Shown piece after piece: positions 7,811 to 16,101 of a stretch of DNA of 64,000 bases. The notes beneath the pieces are model-generated. The model did no database searches, was not told the DNA's origin, and was given only the letters and a program-made list of their open reading frames with translations. Both the position numbers and the translations under genes were made by a program. Source of the stretch: MGBC114079 sp964531385. GTDB lineage: Bacteria > Bacillota > Clostridia > Lachnospirales > CAG-274. Position 1 is the first letter of the stretch, and the number at the start of each line of letters is the position of its first letter. The DNA is taken from positions 33,284-97,283 of the forward strand of contig CAZHGC010000008.1 in the NCBI GenBank assembly GCA_964531385.1, in the 5' to 3' direction.

Positions 7811-9091
7811 ATGTTTGTTGACAGAGTTAAGATACATATAAAAGGCGGAAACGGCGGAAACGGGGCTGTTTCGTTTTATAGAGCGAAATATATAACAAAC
7901 GGCGGGCCGGACGGCGGAGACGGCGGTTCGGGCGGAGATATTGTTTTTGTTGCGGACGAGGGCATTAACACATTAATGGATTTTCGCTATAAAAGAATTT
8001 TTAAGGCACAGCCGGGCGGAGACGGAAGCAAAAGAAACTGCACCGGTGCAGACGGCGAAGATGTTGTTATAAAAGTTCCTGTTGGAACGGTAATTCGTGA
8101 GGCAGAGTCCGGAAAAATTATGGCGGATATGACGAAAAACGGTGAACGCCGAGTTATTATAAAGGGTGGAAAAGGCGGAAAAGGCAACCAACATTTTGCA
8201 ACTCCGACAAGGCAAGCACCGAGATATTTCGAAAGAGGACGTTTATCTAAAGAATATGATGTTATTTTGGAATTGAAGCTTATTGCCGATGTTGGGCTTA
8301 TTGGTTTTCCGAATGTTGGAAAATCGACAATTCTTTCAATGGTTACAAACGCAAACCCTAAAATTGCAAATTATCATTTTACAACGCTTTCTCCAAATTT
8401 GGGTGTTGTTCGAAGCAAATGGGGTTCGGATTTTGTTATGGCGGATATTCCCGGACTTATTGAGGGTGCAAGCGAGGGTGTTGGTCTTGGCCACGAATTT
8501 TTAAGACACGTTGAACGAACGAAAGTCTTTATTCACGTTGTTGATGCGGCGGCTCTTGAGGGGATTGACCCGATTGAGAACATTGAAAAGATAAACGAAG
8601 AGCTTAGAAAATATAATGAAGAGCTTATAAAAAGGCCGACTGTTATTGCGGCAAACAAAATGGACATTCCGGAGGCTTCTGAGAATTTTGAAAAAATAAA
8701 AGCTACTTACGAGCCAAAAGGAATTAAAGTTTTTCCTATTTCAGCGGCGACAAACAGCGGGCTTGACGAACTTCTTGCGGAAGTTGGAAAGATTTTGAAA
8801 GATTATCCCGAAGACATTGTTTTTGAGGAAGACTATGAGGAATATATTGAATATGACAAACCTGACAACGAGCCATTTACGATTGAAATGGTTGATGACG
8901 GATATTACATTGTTGAGGGTGTTGGTGTTGAAAAAATGATTGGCTATACAAACATTGACACAGAAAAGGGCTTTGCGTTCTTCCAAAAATATTTGAGGGA
9001 CAAAGGAATAATTGACAAACTTGAAGAAGCCGGCATAAACGAGGGCGACACCGTAAAAATTTACGATTTGGAATTTGATTATTACAAATAA
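7811..9091 (+). CDS. obgE: Obg family GTPase (ribosome assembly / cell cycle)
   Basis: 426 residues. The ATG at 7811 has AAGGAG upstream and gives the standard start MFVDRVKIHIKGGNGGNGAV. The Gly-rich Obg fold covers residues 1-158. The GTPase domain follows with G1 GFPNVGKST, G3 DIPGLIEGA and G4 NKMD. The C-terminal OCT domain (about 345-426) is present, as in Firmicute Obg. It binds the large ribosomal subunit and ppGpp and is usually essential. In many Firmicutes obg follows rplU-rpmA; here it stands alone with its own promoter and is followed 20 bases later by yhbY, another 50S assembly factor. Confidence 0.98.
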   Translation: MFVDRVKIHIKGGNGGNGAVSFYRAKYITNGGPDGGDGGSGGDIVFVADEGINTLMDFRYKRIFKAQPGGDGSKRNCTGADGEDVVIKVPVGTVIREAESGKIMADMTKNGERRVIIKGGKGGKGNQHFATPTRQAPRYFERGRLSKEYDVILELKLIADVGLIGFPNVGKSTILSMVTNANPKIANYHFTTLSPNLGVVRSKWGSDFVMADIPGLIEGASEGVGLGHEFLRHVERTKVFIHVVDAAALEGIDPIENIEKINEELRKYNEELIKRPTVIAANKMDIPEASENFEKIKATYEPKGIKVFPISAATNSGLDELLAEVGKILKDYPEDIVFEEDYEEYIEYDKPDNEPFTIEMVDDGYYIVEGVGVEKMIGYTNIDTEKGFAFFQKYLRDKGIIDKLEEAGINEGDTVKIYDLEFDYYK

Positions 9092-9111
9092 TATACAAAG
9101 GAGAAATTTAT

Positions 9112-9405
9112 ATGACAAGCAAACAAAGAGCGTATTTGAGAAGCCTTGCAAGCAAACTTGAACCTATTTTTCAAGTTGGGAAAAACGGAGTTACTCCGGA
9201 AGTTGTCAACTCTGTTGATGAGGCATTGGAAGCGAGAGAACTTATTAAAGGAACTGTTTTAAACAATTGTCTTGAAGATATTAACGATATTTGCACAACT
9301 ATTGGAGAAAGAACCCGTTCGGAAGTTGTTCAAATTATTGGCAAAAAAATAGTGTTTTTCAGACCAAGCAAGAAAAAACCGACAATAGACATCGATAAGA
9401 TTTAA
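9112..9405 (+). CDS. yhbY: YhbY-type RNA-binding (CRM domain) ribosome assembly factor
   Basis: 97 residues, the usual size of bacterial YhbY. The CRM domain shows as MTSKQRAYLRSLA, the GKNG motif, a VVNSVDEALEARELIKG helix-strand unit and the GKKIVFFRPSK end. The family associates with pre-50S particles. AAAGGAG precedes the ATG. Spaced 20 bases after obgE and closed by a strong terminator, so obgE-yhbY reads as a two-gene operon. Confidence 0.95.
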   Translation: MTSKQRAYLRSLASKLEPIFQVGKNGVTPEVVNSVDEALEARELIKGTVLNNCLEDINDICTTIGERTRSEVVQIIGKKIVFFRPSKKKPTIDIDKI

Positions 9406-9436
9406 AAAGTTTTGAAAATTTGGCGTTTAATAAAAT

Positions 9437-9492
9437 TTATAGGCTTTTTTGAGTGCGGATTTTTTTCACACTCATAAGCCTATAATTTTTTA
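9437..9492 (+). terminator. intrinsic terminator of obgE-yhbY
   Basis: A long stem: TTATAGGCTT and TGAGTG pair with CACTCA and AAGCCTATAA, followed by six T. Confidence 0.88.
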
Positions 9493-9577
9493 ACTGTTTT
9501 GGAGATTTTAAATTATTATTTGTTCATAATTTATAATTTTTGTTTAATTTATTTTACACACAATTGCTTTTTTGTTA

Positions 9578-9606
9578 TTGAATATTTTTCTGTTTTGATA
9601 TAAAAT
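9578..9606 (+). promoter_or_regulatory. putative promoter of the SNase/HhH protein gene
   Basis: TTGAAT (9578-9583), 17 bases, TAAAAT (9601-9606). The leader is about 145 bases. The rest of the 9493-9756 gap is plain AT-rich sequence. Confidence 0.5.
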
Positions 9607-9756
9607 AGTATTGTATGAGATTTTGCAAAAATAAAATTGTTTGAGGTTTGGCACAGAAAACAAGCATATTTAATTTTTTGAAAAAGTTTTTGCAACGGAA
9701 TTTTTTGTTGTTTGGGCTTTTTTGAATTTGCCAAACAAAGAAAGGAAGTGGCTGTT

Positions 9757-11433
9757 TTGAATAAAATTTTTTCTTTTGCGGTTTCGATTTGTATAACGCT
9801 ATCTTTAATAATATCATCTTCTTGCGTTTCTTTTGCTGCAAAAAACGTTATAATAAGAGGTTCTGCTTCGGCGAGTGTTATAAGAATTATTGACGGTGAT
9901 GCGATTGAAGTTAGAATGCTTCAAAGCAACGATACGGCATTGGTTAAGCTTATTGGGGTTGATGCTCAGGGCTATGACGGTGCGGTTGAATTTTTAACCG
10001 ACTATCTTCTTGGACAAACGGTTATTGTTTCTCCCGACAGCAACATAACCACACCTGTTGGAATTTGGAACAATATGTATGTTACGCTTAACGGCGAGAA
10101 CGTTAACAAAATTTTGGTTGAAAAGGGATATGGCGTTACAAACCCGAGTTATATGCCGGCAAGCGAATATAATGAATATTTGACAGCACAACGTGTTGCC
10201 AAAGTTGGCAACATTGGAATTTGGGAAAACGGTGTTCGTGAGAACGGAACAACGAATACATATGGAAATATAACTTATACAGGCAAGCTTGCTTATAAAA
10301 ACAAGCACATTGTCAACATAAACACTGCAACAGCCGAAATGCTTACTCAAAATTTGAACAATATTACGGGTGCGGTTGCAAATGCTATTGTTACATATCG
10401 TGAGAAAAATCCTTTTAACACTGTTTCGGAAATTAAATTTGTTCAAGGTTTTTCGAAGGATCTTTATGATTCTAACAAACAGCTTTTAAGCGTTTGCACA
10501 AACGTTAATTATGCTGATGAAGAAGAGCTTTTCAGCTTATGGAACATTGGCGAGGACGAAGTTGACAACATAATTTCTTACAGAAAGAAACACAGCAAGA
10601 TAACAAGCATAAGCGATTTGAAAAACGAAAAGCTTGTTGACGACAACACTTACAGAAAAGTTAAAGATTTTGTTTCAACTTATGACAAAGACGAAATTGA
10701 TGTTACGGAAAACGACAAAGTTGTTAATGTTAATACTGCGAACAAAACCCAGCTTATTGCTGCAGGGCTTTCAACGAGAGATGCTGACAAAATTATTGAA
10801 TATCGCAAAAACGGTTATACATATAAAACTTTGGGTGAGCTTGCAAAAATTCCGGGAATTGGTTTGACTGAACAACAAGTTAACGAATTTGAAGACAATT
10901 TGAACGTTAAGACAGATATAAACAACGCAACCGATTATGAAATGAAGAGTGTTTTTGGAAATTCTGCAAACAAAATTATTCAAAAAAGAGGCTATTACTC
11001 TGCATCTGACGTTGCCGAATATTTGGATTATACAAAATATTCGGAGATTAAGAACGTTATTTACACAAGCGACGAAGCGGGCGAATATATAAACGTTAAT
11101 ACTGCGACAAATTCACAGCTTTCCGAATTTGGATTTTCTTCAACGGTTGCTCCGAAGCTTGCGGCTTCTCAAAATATGAAGAGTTCGTCTGACCTTCCTT
11201 GCGAACTGACAGAAAATGATGCAAACGCTGCTTTATTTACAAACATAAACAAAGCAACCGTTAAAGAATTGAAATCATTAAATCACGGTATAACAGACGG
11301 AATTATAAACGAAATTATAAGCTACAGAGAAGAACAGCCTTTTGGTACTATTGACGAAATGCAAAAATTCTTTAATGATAGAAACCATTTTGGTTTTTAT
11401 AATTCTGTTAAAGAATATTTGGTTGTAAGATAA
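9757..11433 (+). CDS. secreted staphylococcal-nuclease-fold protein with six ComEA-type helix-hairpin-helix repeats
   Basis: 558 residues from a TTG start at 9757, chosen because AAAGGAAGTGG lies just upstream; an ATG at 9712 has no such site. A Sec signal peptide (about residues 1-27, ending VSFA) is followed by a thermonuclease-like domain (about 30-160: VIRIIDGDAIEV, VKLIGVDA, VNKILVEKGYG, NIGIWENG). Then come six helix-hairpin-helix units of the ComEA class, most opening with VNINTAT or a variant and holding an IVTYREKNPF-like hairpin. ComEA binds double-stranded DNA in natural transformation. In the nuclease fold the positions of the catalytic arginines are Lys and Trp and the glutamate after the second aspartate is missing, so cleavage looks unlikely. 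I infer an extracellular DNA-binding protein. No comEC or type IV pilus genes are nearby. Probably cotranscribed with the next gene. Confidence 0.8.
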   Translation: MNKIFSFAVSICITLSLIISSSCVSFAAKNVIIRGSASASVIRIIDGDAIEVRMLQSNDTALVKLIGVDAQGYDGAVEFLTDYLLGQTVIVSPDSNITTPVGIWNNMYVTLNGENVNKILVEKGYGVTNPSYMPASEYNEYLTAQRVAKVGNIGIWENGVRENGTTNTYGNITYTGKLAYKNKHIVNINTATAEMLTQNLNNITGAVANAIVTYREKNPFNTVSEIKFVQGFSKDLYDSNKQLLSVCTNVNYADEEELFSLWNIGEDEVDNIISYRKKHSKITSISDLKNEKLVDDNTYRKVKDFVSTYDKDEIDVTENDKVVNVNTANKTQLIAAGLSTRDADKIIEYRKNGYTYKTLGELAKIPGIGLTEQQVNEFEDNLNVKTDINNATDYEMKSVFGNSANKIIQKRGYYSASDVAEYLDYTKYSEIKNVIYTSDEAGEYINVNTATNSQLSEFGFSSTVAPKLAASQNMKSSSDLPCELTENDANAALFTNINKATVKELKSLNHGITDGIINEIISYREEQPFGTIDEMQKFFNDRNHFGFYNSVKEYLVVR

Positions 11434-11455
11434 TATTTCACAGGAGGATTTACAA

Positions 11456-12394
11456 ATGTCAAAAATTAAAATTTCTGAAGTAAAAGATGCGGTTTTTGGA
11501 AATTGCGTTAAAATTGAAAACGGTTTTGTTGAAGTTATGGTGACCATAGATTTTGGACCACGTGTAATTCATTGTTCCGTTTGCGGAAAAGAAAATATGT
11601 TTTATCAAGACAAAGACAAAACATCTTTGGGCGAAGTTCAGGAATGTTATGGCGGAGATATAATTCGTTTATATGGCGGTCACAGAGTTTGGATAAGCCC
11701 AGAAGAAATGCCACGTTGCTATTATCCTGACAATGCTCCGGTTAAATATGAGAAAATTACAAACGGTGTTGTGTTTACGGCTCCGGTTGAAAAAATTAAC
11801 TACATTCAGAAAAGCTTAACAATTACTATGTCTGAAGACGAGCCTGTTATTATGGTTGAAAACAACGTTAAAAACTGTGGTGTTTGGGACGTTGAGCTTG
11901 CTGTTTGGTCTATAACACAAATGGATAAGGGCGGAATTGAAATAATTCCTCAAACAAAGCGTGAAACAGGGTATTTGCACAACAGAAGTTTTGTTTTATG
12001 GCCATATAGCGTTATGAATGACGAACGTGTTTATTGGGGCAAAGATTTTATTTCTTTGAAACAGGACGAAAACGCAGATTGTGCTTTTAAAGTTGGTTTG
12101 AACAACGAAAACGGTTGGGGTGCTTATTTCAACAAAGGACAAGTTTTCTTTAAATTCTTTGACCCTGAAATTGGAGGAGAATTTTATCCTGACAACGGTT
12201 GTTGCTATGAAACATATACAAACGAAAAAATGCTTGAGGCTGAGTGCTTGAGCCAATTTGTAATTCTTAAACCGGGCGAAGATATTAGCCTTGACGAAGA
12301 ATGGGAACTTTATGAAGAAACAAACGTTCCTTCAAGCAAAGACGAAAAGCAAATGGCTGAAATTTTGTCAAAATATGTTGATATTGAAGAATAA
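11456..12394 (+). CDS. galactose-mutarotase-fold protein, DUF4380-like
   Basis: 312 residues, soluble, no signal peptide. The ATG has ACAGGAGG upstream and lies 22 bases after the previous stop. The opening VMVTIDFGPRVIHCSV and GKENMFYQD resemble the start of the aldose-1-epimerase-like beta-sandwich families, in particular DUF4380, which act on or bind sugars. GGHRVWISPEEMPRCYYPDN and a later GGEFYPDNGCCYE look like the conserved substrate-facing strands. The reaction and substrate cannot be told from sequence. A hairpin lies between it and the next gene. Confidence 0.55.
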   Translation: MSKIKISEVKDAVFGNCVKIENGFVEVMVTIDFGPRVIHCSVCGKENMFYQDKDKTSLGEVQECYGGDIIRLYGGHRVWISPEEMPRCYYPDNAPVKYEKITNGVVFTAPVEKINYIQKSLTITMSEDEPVIMVENNVKNCGVWDVELAVWSITQMDKGGIEIIPQTKRETGYLHNRSFVLWPYSVMNDERVYWGKDFISLKQDENADCAFKVGLNNENGWGAYFNKGQVFFKFFDPEIGGEFYPDNGCCYETYTNEKMLEAECLSQFVILKPGEDISLDEEWELYEETNVPSSKDEKQMAEILSKYVDIEE

Positions 12395-12411
12395 TAAATT
12401 TGTGTTGGTGA

Positions 12412-12458
12412 GAGCTGTTGCCGAGGGTTGAAAGGGTTGCAACAGCTCTTAAATTTTA
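12412..12458 (+). terminator. hairpin between the DUF4380-like and TSCPD genes
   Basis: GAGCTGTTGC (12412-12421) pairs perfectly with GCAACAGCTC (12439-12448), followed by TTAAATTTT. It is a weak or partial terminator; the next gene may be reached by read-through. Confidence 0.6.
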
Positions 12459-12477
12459 AAAGCAAAGGAGGATAAAT

Positions 12478-12732
12478 ATGAGCAGTTATAAGCCAAAGGG
12501 AGTTTGCTCTCAGAAAATAGATTTTGATGTTATTGACGGAAAGGTTTACAATGTGACTTTTTTGGGCGGTTGCAACGGAAATCTTCAAGGGATTGGCAAG
12601 CTTGTTGAGGGAATGTCGGTTTCGGAAGTTATTGACAGGCTGAACGGGATTAATTGCGGATTTAAGGGAACTTCATGTCCTGACCAGCTTGCAAAGGCTT
12701 TGGAAGAATATCAAAATTCGAAAAATAATTAG
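12478..12732 (+). CDS. TSCPD domain protein
   Basis: 84 residues. The family signature TSCPD occurs literally near the end (GFKGTSCPDQLAKAL), with conserved cysteines in GVCS, GGCNGN and NCGF. This matches the short TSCPD family (TIGR03905-like), related to the C-terminal domain of some adenosylcobalamin ribonucleotide reductases. Its role in stand-alone form is not established. AAAGGAGG precedes the ATG. The gene ends a plus-strand group at a strong two-way terminator. Confidence 0.85.
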   Translation: MSSYKPKGVCSQKIDFDVIDGKVYNVTFLGGCNGNLQGIGKLVEGMSVSEVIDRLNGINCGFKGTSCPDQLAKALEEYQNSKNN

Positions 12733-12820
12733 TTATGTCTGTTTTGCGGTTTTGTTTTTTTTGAGAAAGAAGAAACGAGGCTTGAGAGCGGACAGGTTTT
12801 GAAGATTTGATTTTTGGGAG

Positions 12821-12856
12821 AAAAAGGGGGTGTGAAATTTTCACACCCCCTTTTTT
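12821..12856. terminator. bidirectional terminator between converging genes
   Basis: A near-perfect palindrome: AAAAAGGGGGTGTGAAA pairs with TTTTCACACCCCCTTTTT. A-runs on one side and T-runs on the other let it stop transcripts from both the TSCPD gene and yerC. Confidence 0.92.
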
Positions 12857-12866
12857 TAGACTGGAG

Positions 12867-13166
12867 TTATTGCTGATTAATTCTTGAAAGAACGGTTTTA
12901 TATCCGTCACTTCCATAATTTAGGCAACGGTTTACACGACTTATTGTTGCGGTTGATGCACCTGTTTTATTTGCGATTATGTTATATGTTTCGCCATCGG
13001 TTAGCATTTTTGCAACTTCAAGCCTTTGGGCAAGGCTTTTTAATTCATTTATTGTGCATATATCATCGAAAAAATTATAACATTCTTCGATATTTTCAAG
13101 TTTTAAAATTGCTGAGAAAAGCATATCGCAAGCGGGAGTTTTTAATTTATCGTTCAAAAAATGCAC
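12867..13166 (-). CDS. yerC: YerC/YecD family TrpR-related regulator
   Basis: 99 residues, typical for the YerC family. The TrpR-like helix-turn-helix is in TINELKSLAQRLEVAKMLTDG and YNIIANKTGASTATISRVNRCLNYG, both strongly conserved in Firmicutes. It probably binds DNA as a dimer; the regulon is not known to me. It starts at the ATG (13164-13166) with GAGGTG upstream. Its upstream neighbour on the same strand is a Cof-type phosphatase with a 126-base gap. Confidence 0.88.
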   Translation of the reverse strand: MHFLNDKLKTPACDMLFSAILKLENIEECYNFFDDICTINELKSLAQRLEVAKMLTDGETYNIIANKTGASTATISRVNRCLNYGSDGYKTVLSRINQQ

Positions 13167-13292
13167 CTCTTTTCATTAGTTTGAGAAAAATAATTTTTGT
13201 TGTATACATTGTTACAATTATTTTAACACTTTAATTTTGTAAATTCAAGAAGTGTTTTAATGAATTAATTATTAAGCCGAAAAAGGAGAGAA

Positions 13293-14126
13293 TTATTTTA
13301 AAATATCTTCGAAAATTTTTTTCAATGCTTTTGCAACTCCGCAATCATCATTTGAGCAAGTTATCATATTTGCTGATTTTTTTATGCCATCTTCGCCGTT
13401 TTCCATTGCAACGCCCATTCCTGCAAATTCAATCATTGAGAGGTCGTTTTCGGAGTCTCCGAATGCAACGGTTTGCTCGGGCGGGATTTTTAACATATTG
13501 GCATATTTTTTTAGGGCATTACCTTTTGAGACGCCTGATGCCATAATATCGAGGCAATTTCTTGCGGAGCGACATATTTCTATACCTTCGATTTTTTTTA
13601 TATCGTTTTGATATTTTTTTATGTAGTCGGGGTTGTTGTTCACTATTACAACTTTAATTATTTCTTGAGTTTCGATTAAATATTTTGTGTCGGTTGTATA
13701 TTCATAGCTTATATTTTTTGAAAGTTCTTTTGTGTAGCTTGACAAAATTTGTTTTAAACCTTGTTCGACAGCAACTTTATCGTTTGCGAAGCCTTTTTTC
13801 ATTGTGAAAGCCTTGAACGGAATTTCATTATTTGAGCAATAATCAAATATAAGCTTTAGAGATTTTTTTGATATTGGATTGAAGCTTAAAAGGTTGCTTT
13901 CGTTTAGATTTCTTATTGATGCACCGTTGCAACCGATTACGGGGGCTTTTATATCAAGTTCATTTATATAATCACTTACGAGAAGGTCATTTCTGCCGGT
14001 TGCGATTACAAATTCAATTCCTTTTGATTTTAGTGTTTGGATTATTTTTTTATTTTCCGGCGGTATGTGGCCTTTACTGTTTAGAAGGGTGTTGTCACAA
14101 TCTATTGCTACAAGCTTATATCCCAT
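13293..14126 (-). CDS. Cof-type HAD-IIB family phosphatase
   Basis: 277 residues. The HAD motifs are all present: motif I DCDNTLLN (with Asn where most members have Gly), motif II ATGRN, the motif III lysine near GVSKGNALKKY, and motif IV GDSENDLSMIEFAGMGVAMENG. Members of the Cof group dephosphorylate small phosphorylated sugars and cofactors such as FMN or pyridoxal phosphate; the substrate here is unknown. AAGGAGG precedes the ATG at 14124-14126, and a fair promoter lies at 14174-14202. Confidence 0.93.
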   Translation of the reverse strand: MGYKLVAIDCDNTLLNSKGHIPPENKKIIQTLKSKGIEFVIATGRNDLLVSDYINELDIKAPVIGCNGASIRNLNESNLLSFNPISKKSLKLIFDYCSNNEIPFKAFTMKKGFANDKVAVEQGLKQILSSYTKELSKNISYEYTTDTKYLIETQEIIKVVIVNNNPDYIKKYQNDIKKIEGIEICRSARNCLDIMASGVSKGNALKKYANMLKIPPEQTVAFGDSENDLSMIEFAGMGVAMENGEDGIKKSANMITCSNDDCGVAKALKKIFEDILK

Positions 14127-14173
14127 TTTTTATTCCTCCTTGTTTAACCGATTATCAGCATTTATTGCATATA

Positions 14174-14202
14174 ATATTAGCACAAAAAAATTTTATTTTC
14201 AA
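14174..14202 (-). promoter_or_regulatory. promoter of the Cof-type phosphatase gene
   Basis: On the minus strand TTGAAA (14202-14197), 17 bases, TAATAT (14179-14174). Confidence 0.6.
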
Positions 14203-14316
14203 CGACAAATTTTTCGATTTGGAAAAGGGAAAGTTTGTTTTTTGTTTTGAATTTAACGAAAAGCTGAATTTTTAAGTTATACAATTGTATAGCGGTTTAT
14301 GAAATTAAAAATTTAT

Positions 14317-14345
14317 TTTACAAATTTAAAAAAACAAGGTATACT
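14317..14345 (+). promoter_or_regulatory. promoter of the Sel1 protein gene
   Basis: TTTACA (14317-14322), 17 bases, TATACT (14340-14345), about 100 bases before the start codon. Confidence 0.6.
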
Positions 14346-14349
14346 CAAT

Positions 14350-14427
14350 TATAATGAATATGGCAATGTCGCACAATTTTACGAAACGGATTTTAAGGTA
14401 TATTTTGTGCGACGTTTATAATGAATA
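14350..14427 (+). repeat. direct and inverted repeats in the Sel1 gene leader
   Basis: TATAATGAATATG occurs twice (starting about 14350 and 14418). Between them GTCGCACAA (14368-14376) is mirrored by TTGTGCGAC (14405-14413). The inverted pair could form a stem in the leader RNA or serve as a protein-binding site. Confidence 0.6.
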
Positions 14428-14443
14428 TGAAGAGGTGTTTTAA

Positions 14444-15136
14444 TTGAATTCAAACGAACGTTTTGAAAAGGCTTGTAAATATTTCCTTGGTGACGGTGTT
14501 GAAAGAAACGCAGAAAAGGCTTTTGGACTTTTTTCACAATGTGCGGAAGAGGGGAACGTTGAGGCGAAAGTTAATCTTGCGGGGTTATACTATTCCGGTG
14601 AGGGTGTTGAAAAAAATTTGGAAAAAGCGACAAAGCTTTTACAAGAGTGTGCGGATTGCGGACATTCTGACGCTTCTTACAATTTGGCGAGTATGTTTTT
14701 TCTTGGTGACGGCGTTGAAAAAGACGACGAAAAAGCGGCTAAATATATGCTTATTGCGGCAAAGCAAGGGCACAGCGAAGCTCAATACAATATGGGCATT
14801 TTATCTATGGAGGGATTTGGCGTTTCGAAAGATATTCAAAAAGCCATTGGCTGGTTTATGAAAGCGGCGGAAAGCGGGCACATTCCGTCAATTGACAGCC
14901 TTGCGAAAATATACTATGCAGGAATTAACACAGAAAAGAATTATAAAAAGGCGGCGGCTTGGTGGCAGAAAGGTGCAAATCTTAAAGATTCGGAATGTAT
15001 ATTTAATTTGGGGGTTATGTATTTTCAAGGGCTTGGCGTTTCGAAAGACCACGAAAAGGCGGCTGAGCTTTGGCTTGAAAGCTCGAATATGGGAAACGAA
15101 AAGGCGAAGAAAAATCTTGAATTGCTGACAAAGTGA
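14444..15136 (+). CDS. Sel1-repeat (tetratricopeptide-like) protein
   Basis: 230 residues from a TTG start with AAGAGGTG upstream. The protein consists of about six Sel1 repeats of 36 residues (for example GDGVERNAEKAFGLFSQCAE and GEGVEKNLEKATKLLQECAD), each a helix pair with the usual Ala, Gly and Tyr positions. No signal peptide, so cytoplasmic. Sel1 repeats form protein-binding solenoids; no partner can be named. A frameshifted MmcQ-like gene follows 13 bases after the stop, suggesting a small operon. Confidence 0.9.
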   Translation: MNSNERFEKACKYFLGDGVERNAEKAFGLFSQCAEEGNVEAKVNLAGLYYSGEGVEKNLEKATKLLQECADCGHSDASYNLASMFFLGDGVEKDDEKAAKYMLIAAKQGHSEAQYNMGILSMEGFGVSKDIQKAIGWFMKAAESGHIPSIDSLAKIYYAGINTEKNYKKAAAWWQKGANLKDSECIFNLGVMYFQGLGVSKDHEKAAELWLESSNMGNEKAKKNLELLTK

Positions 15137-15149
15137 GGGAAAACGAGGT

Positions 15150-15514
15150 ATGACAGTTGAAGAAATTAGGAAATACTGCATTGGCAAGCACAAGGCAACC
15201 GAAGAATATCCTTTTGGTGATATTCCCATATGTTATAAACTGAACGGGAAAATATTTGCACAGCTTTATCCATACCCTGAGGACTTTAAAATTACGCTTA
15301 AATGCACAGCGGATAGAGGGTTGTTTTATCTTCGGTGTATTTTGGAAAAGTTGTTTCGGGCTATCACTGTCCGCATGTTCAAAAGCCTTATTGGAACACA
15401 ATCTATTTGAATGATTTTAATGATGACGATTTAATTGTTATGATTGACGAAGCATATGAGACAGTGTTTTTTAGTTTTAGCAAGAAGGTTCAAAAAATGA
15501 TAACGGAAGAATGA
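15150..15514 (+). pseudogene. MmcQ/YjbR family protein, frameshifted
   Basis: From the ATG at 15150 the first frame reads MTVEEIRKYCIGKHKATEEYPFGD and KLNGKIFAQLY, then KITLKC, as in MmcQ/YjbR proteins. It loses the family pattern at about base 15337. A different frame picks it up directly: FGKVVSGYHCPHVQKPYWNT, then IYLNDFNDDDLIVMIDEAYETVFF, ending at 15512-15514. The total (about 121 codons) equals the family length, so one base is missing near 15335-15345. MmcQ/YjbR proteins have a double-wing fold proposed to bind DNA. Either a true frameshift mutation or an assembly error; the same question applies to the next gene. Confidence 0.8.
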
Positions 15515-15554
15515 ATTTGATTTTGAAAATGTGAAAAGAGAGGGATTTTTTGAA

Positions 15555-16046
15555 ATGGAAAAATTTATTTGGTTGTTTCCTGTTATTTTTATTTTTCACG
15601 ATATGGAAGAAATTATCGGGCTTTCGATATGGTTTGGAAAAAACAAAGGCACACTTGTAAAAAAATATCCACGTTTTTTTTGGGGAATGTGACGATTTTT
15701 GCACAGAAGAATTTGCCCTTGCGGTTTTTGAAGAGTTAATTGTTTGCATTTTATTTTGTATTGTTGCTTTTACGAGTGATTTTGGGAAATTTTTATGGTT
15801 TGGAGTGGTTGTTGCCTGCGTTTTACATTTTATTGTGCACATTATTCAATCGATTATTTTACGAAAATATATACCGGCTTTGGCAACGAGCATTTTATGT
15901 TTACCGATTGGCATTTTTATTGTTATTGAAAGTTTTTATGCTTTGATGGTGATTTTTTTAAAACGGCAATTTGGGTTGTTGTTGGTGTTGTTACAGTTGT
16001 CGGAAATTTAATGTTTGCGAGACGTTTTGCAAAAAAATTATTATGA
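15555..16046 (+). pseudogene. HXXEE domain membrane protein, two frameshifts
   Basis: The ATG at 15555 begins MEKFIWLFPVIFIFHDMEEI, which contains the HxxEE motif naming this family. The frame stops at about 15692, just after a run of eight T (15674-15681). Reading one T fewer continues with CDDFCTEEFALAVFEELIV, membrane helices, and the conserved LHFIVHIIQSIILRKYIPALATS. A second frame change near 15941-15945 leads to DFFKTAIWVVVGVVTVVGNL and a stop at 16044-16046. All parts line up with one four- to five-helix membrane protein of about 163 residues. HXXEE proteins are of unknown function. Two breaks here and one in the previous gene are striking. Confidence 0.75.
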
Positions 16047-16101
16047 AGTTTAAAAATTAGGCAATATTTATTACACTTTTAGAATGTGAGGAGATTTTGT
16101 T

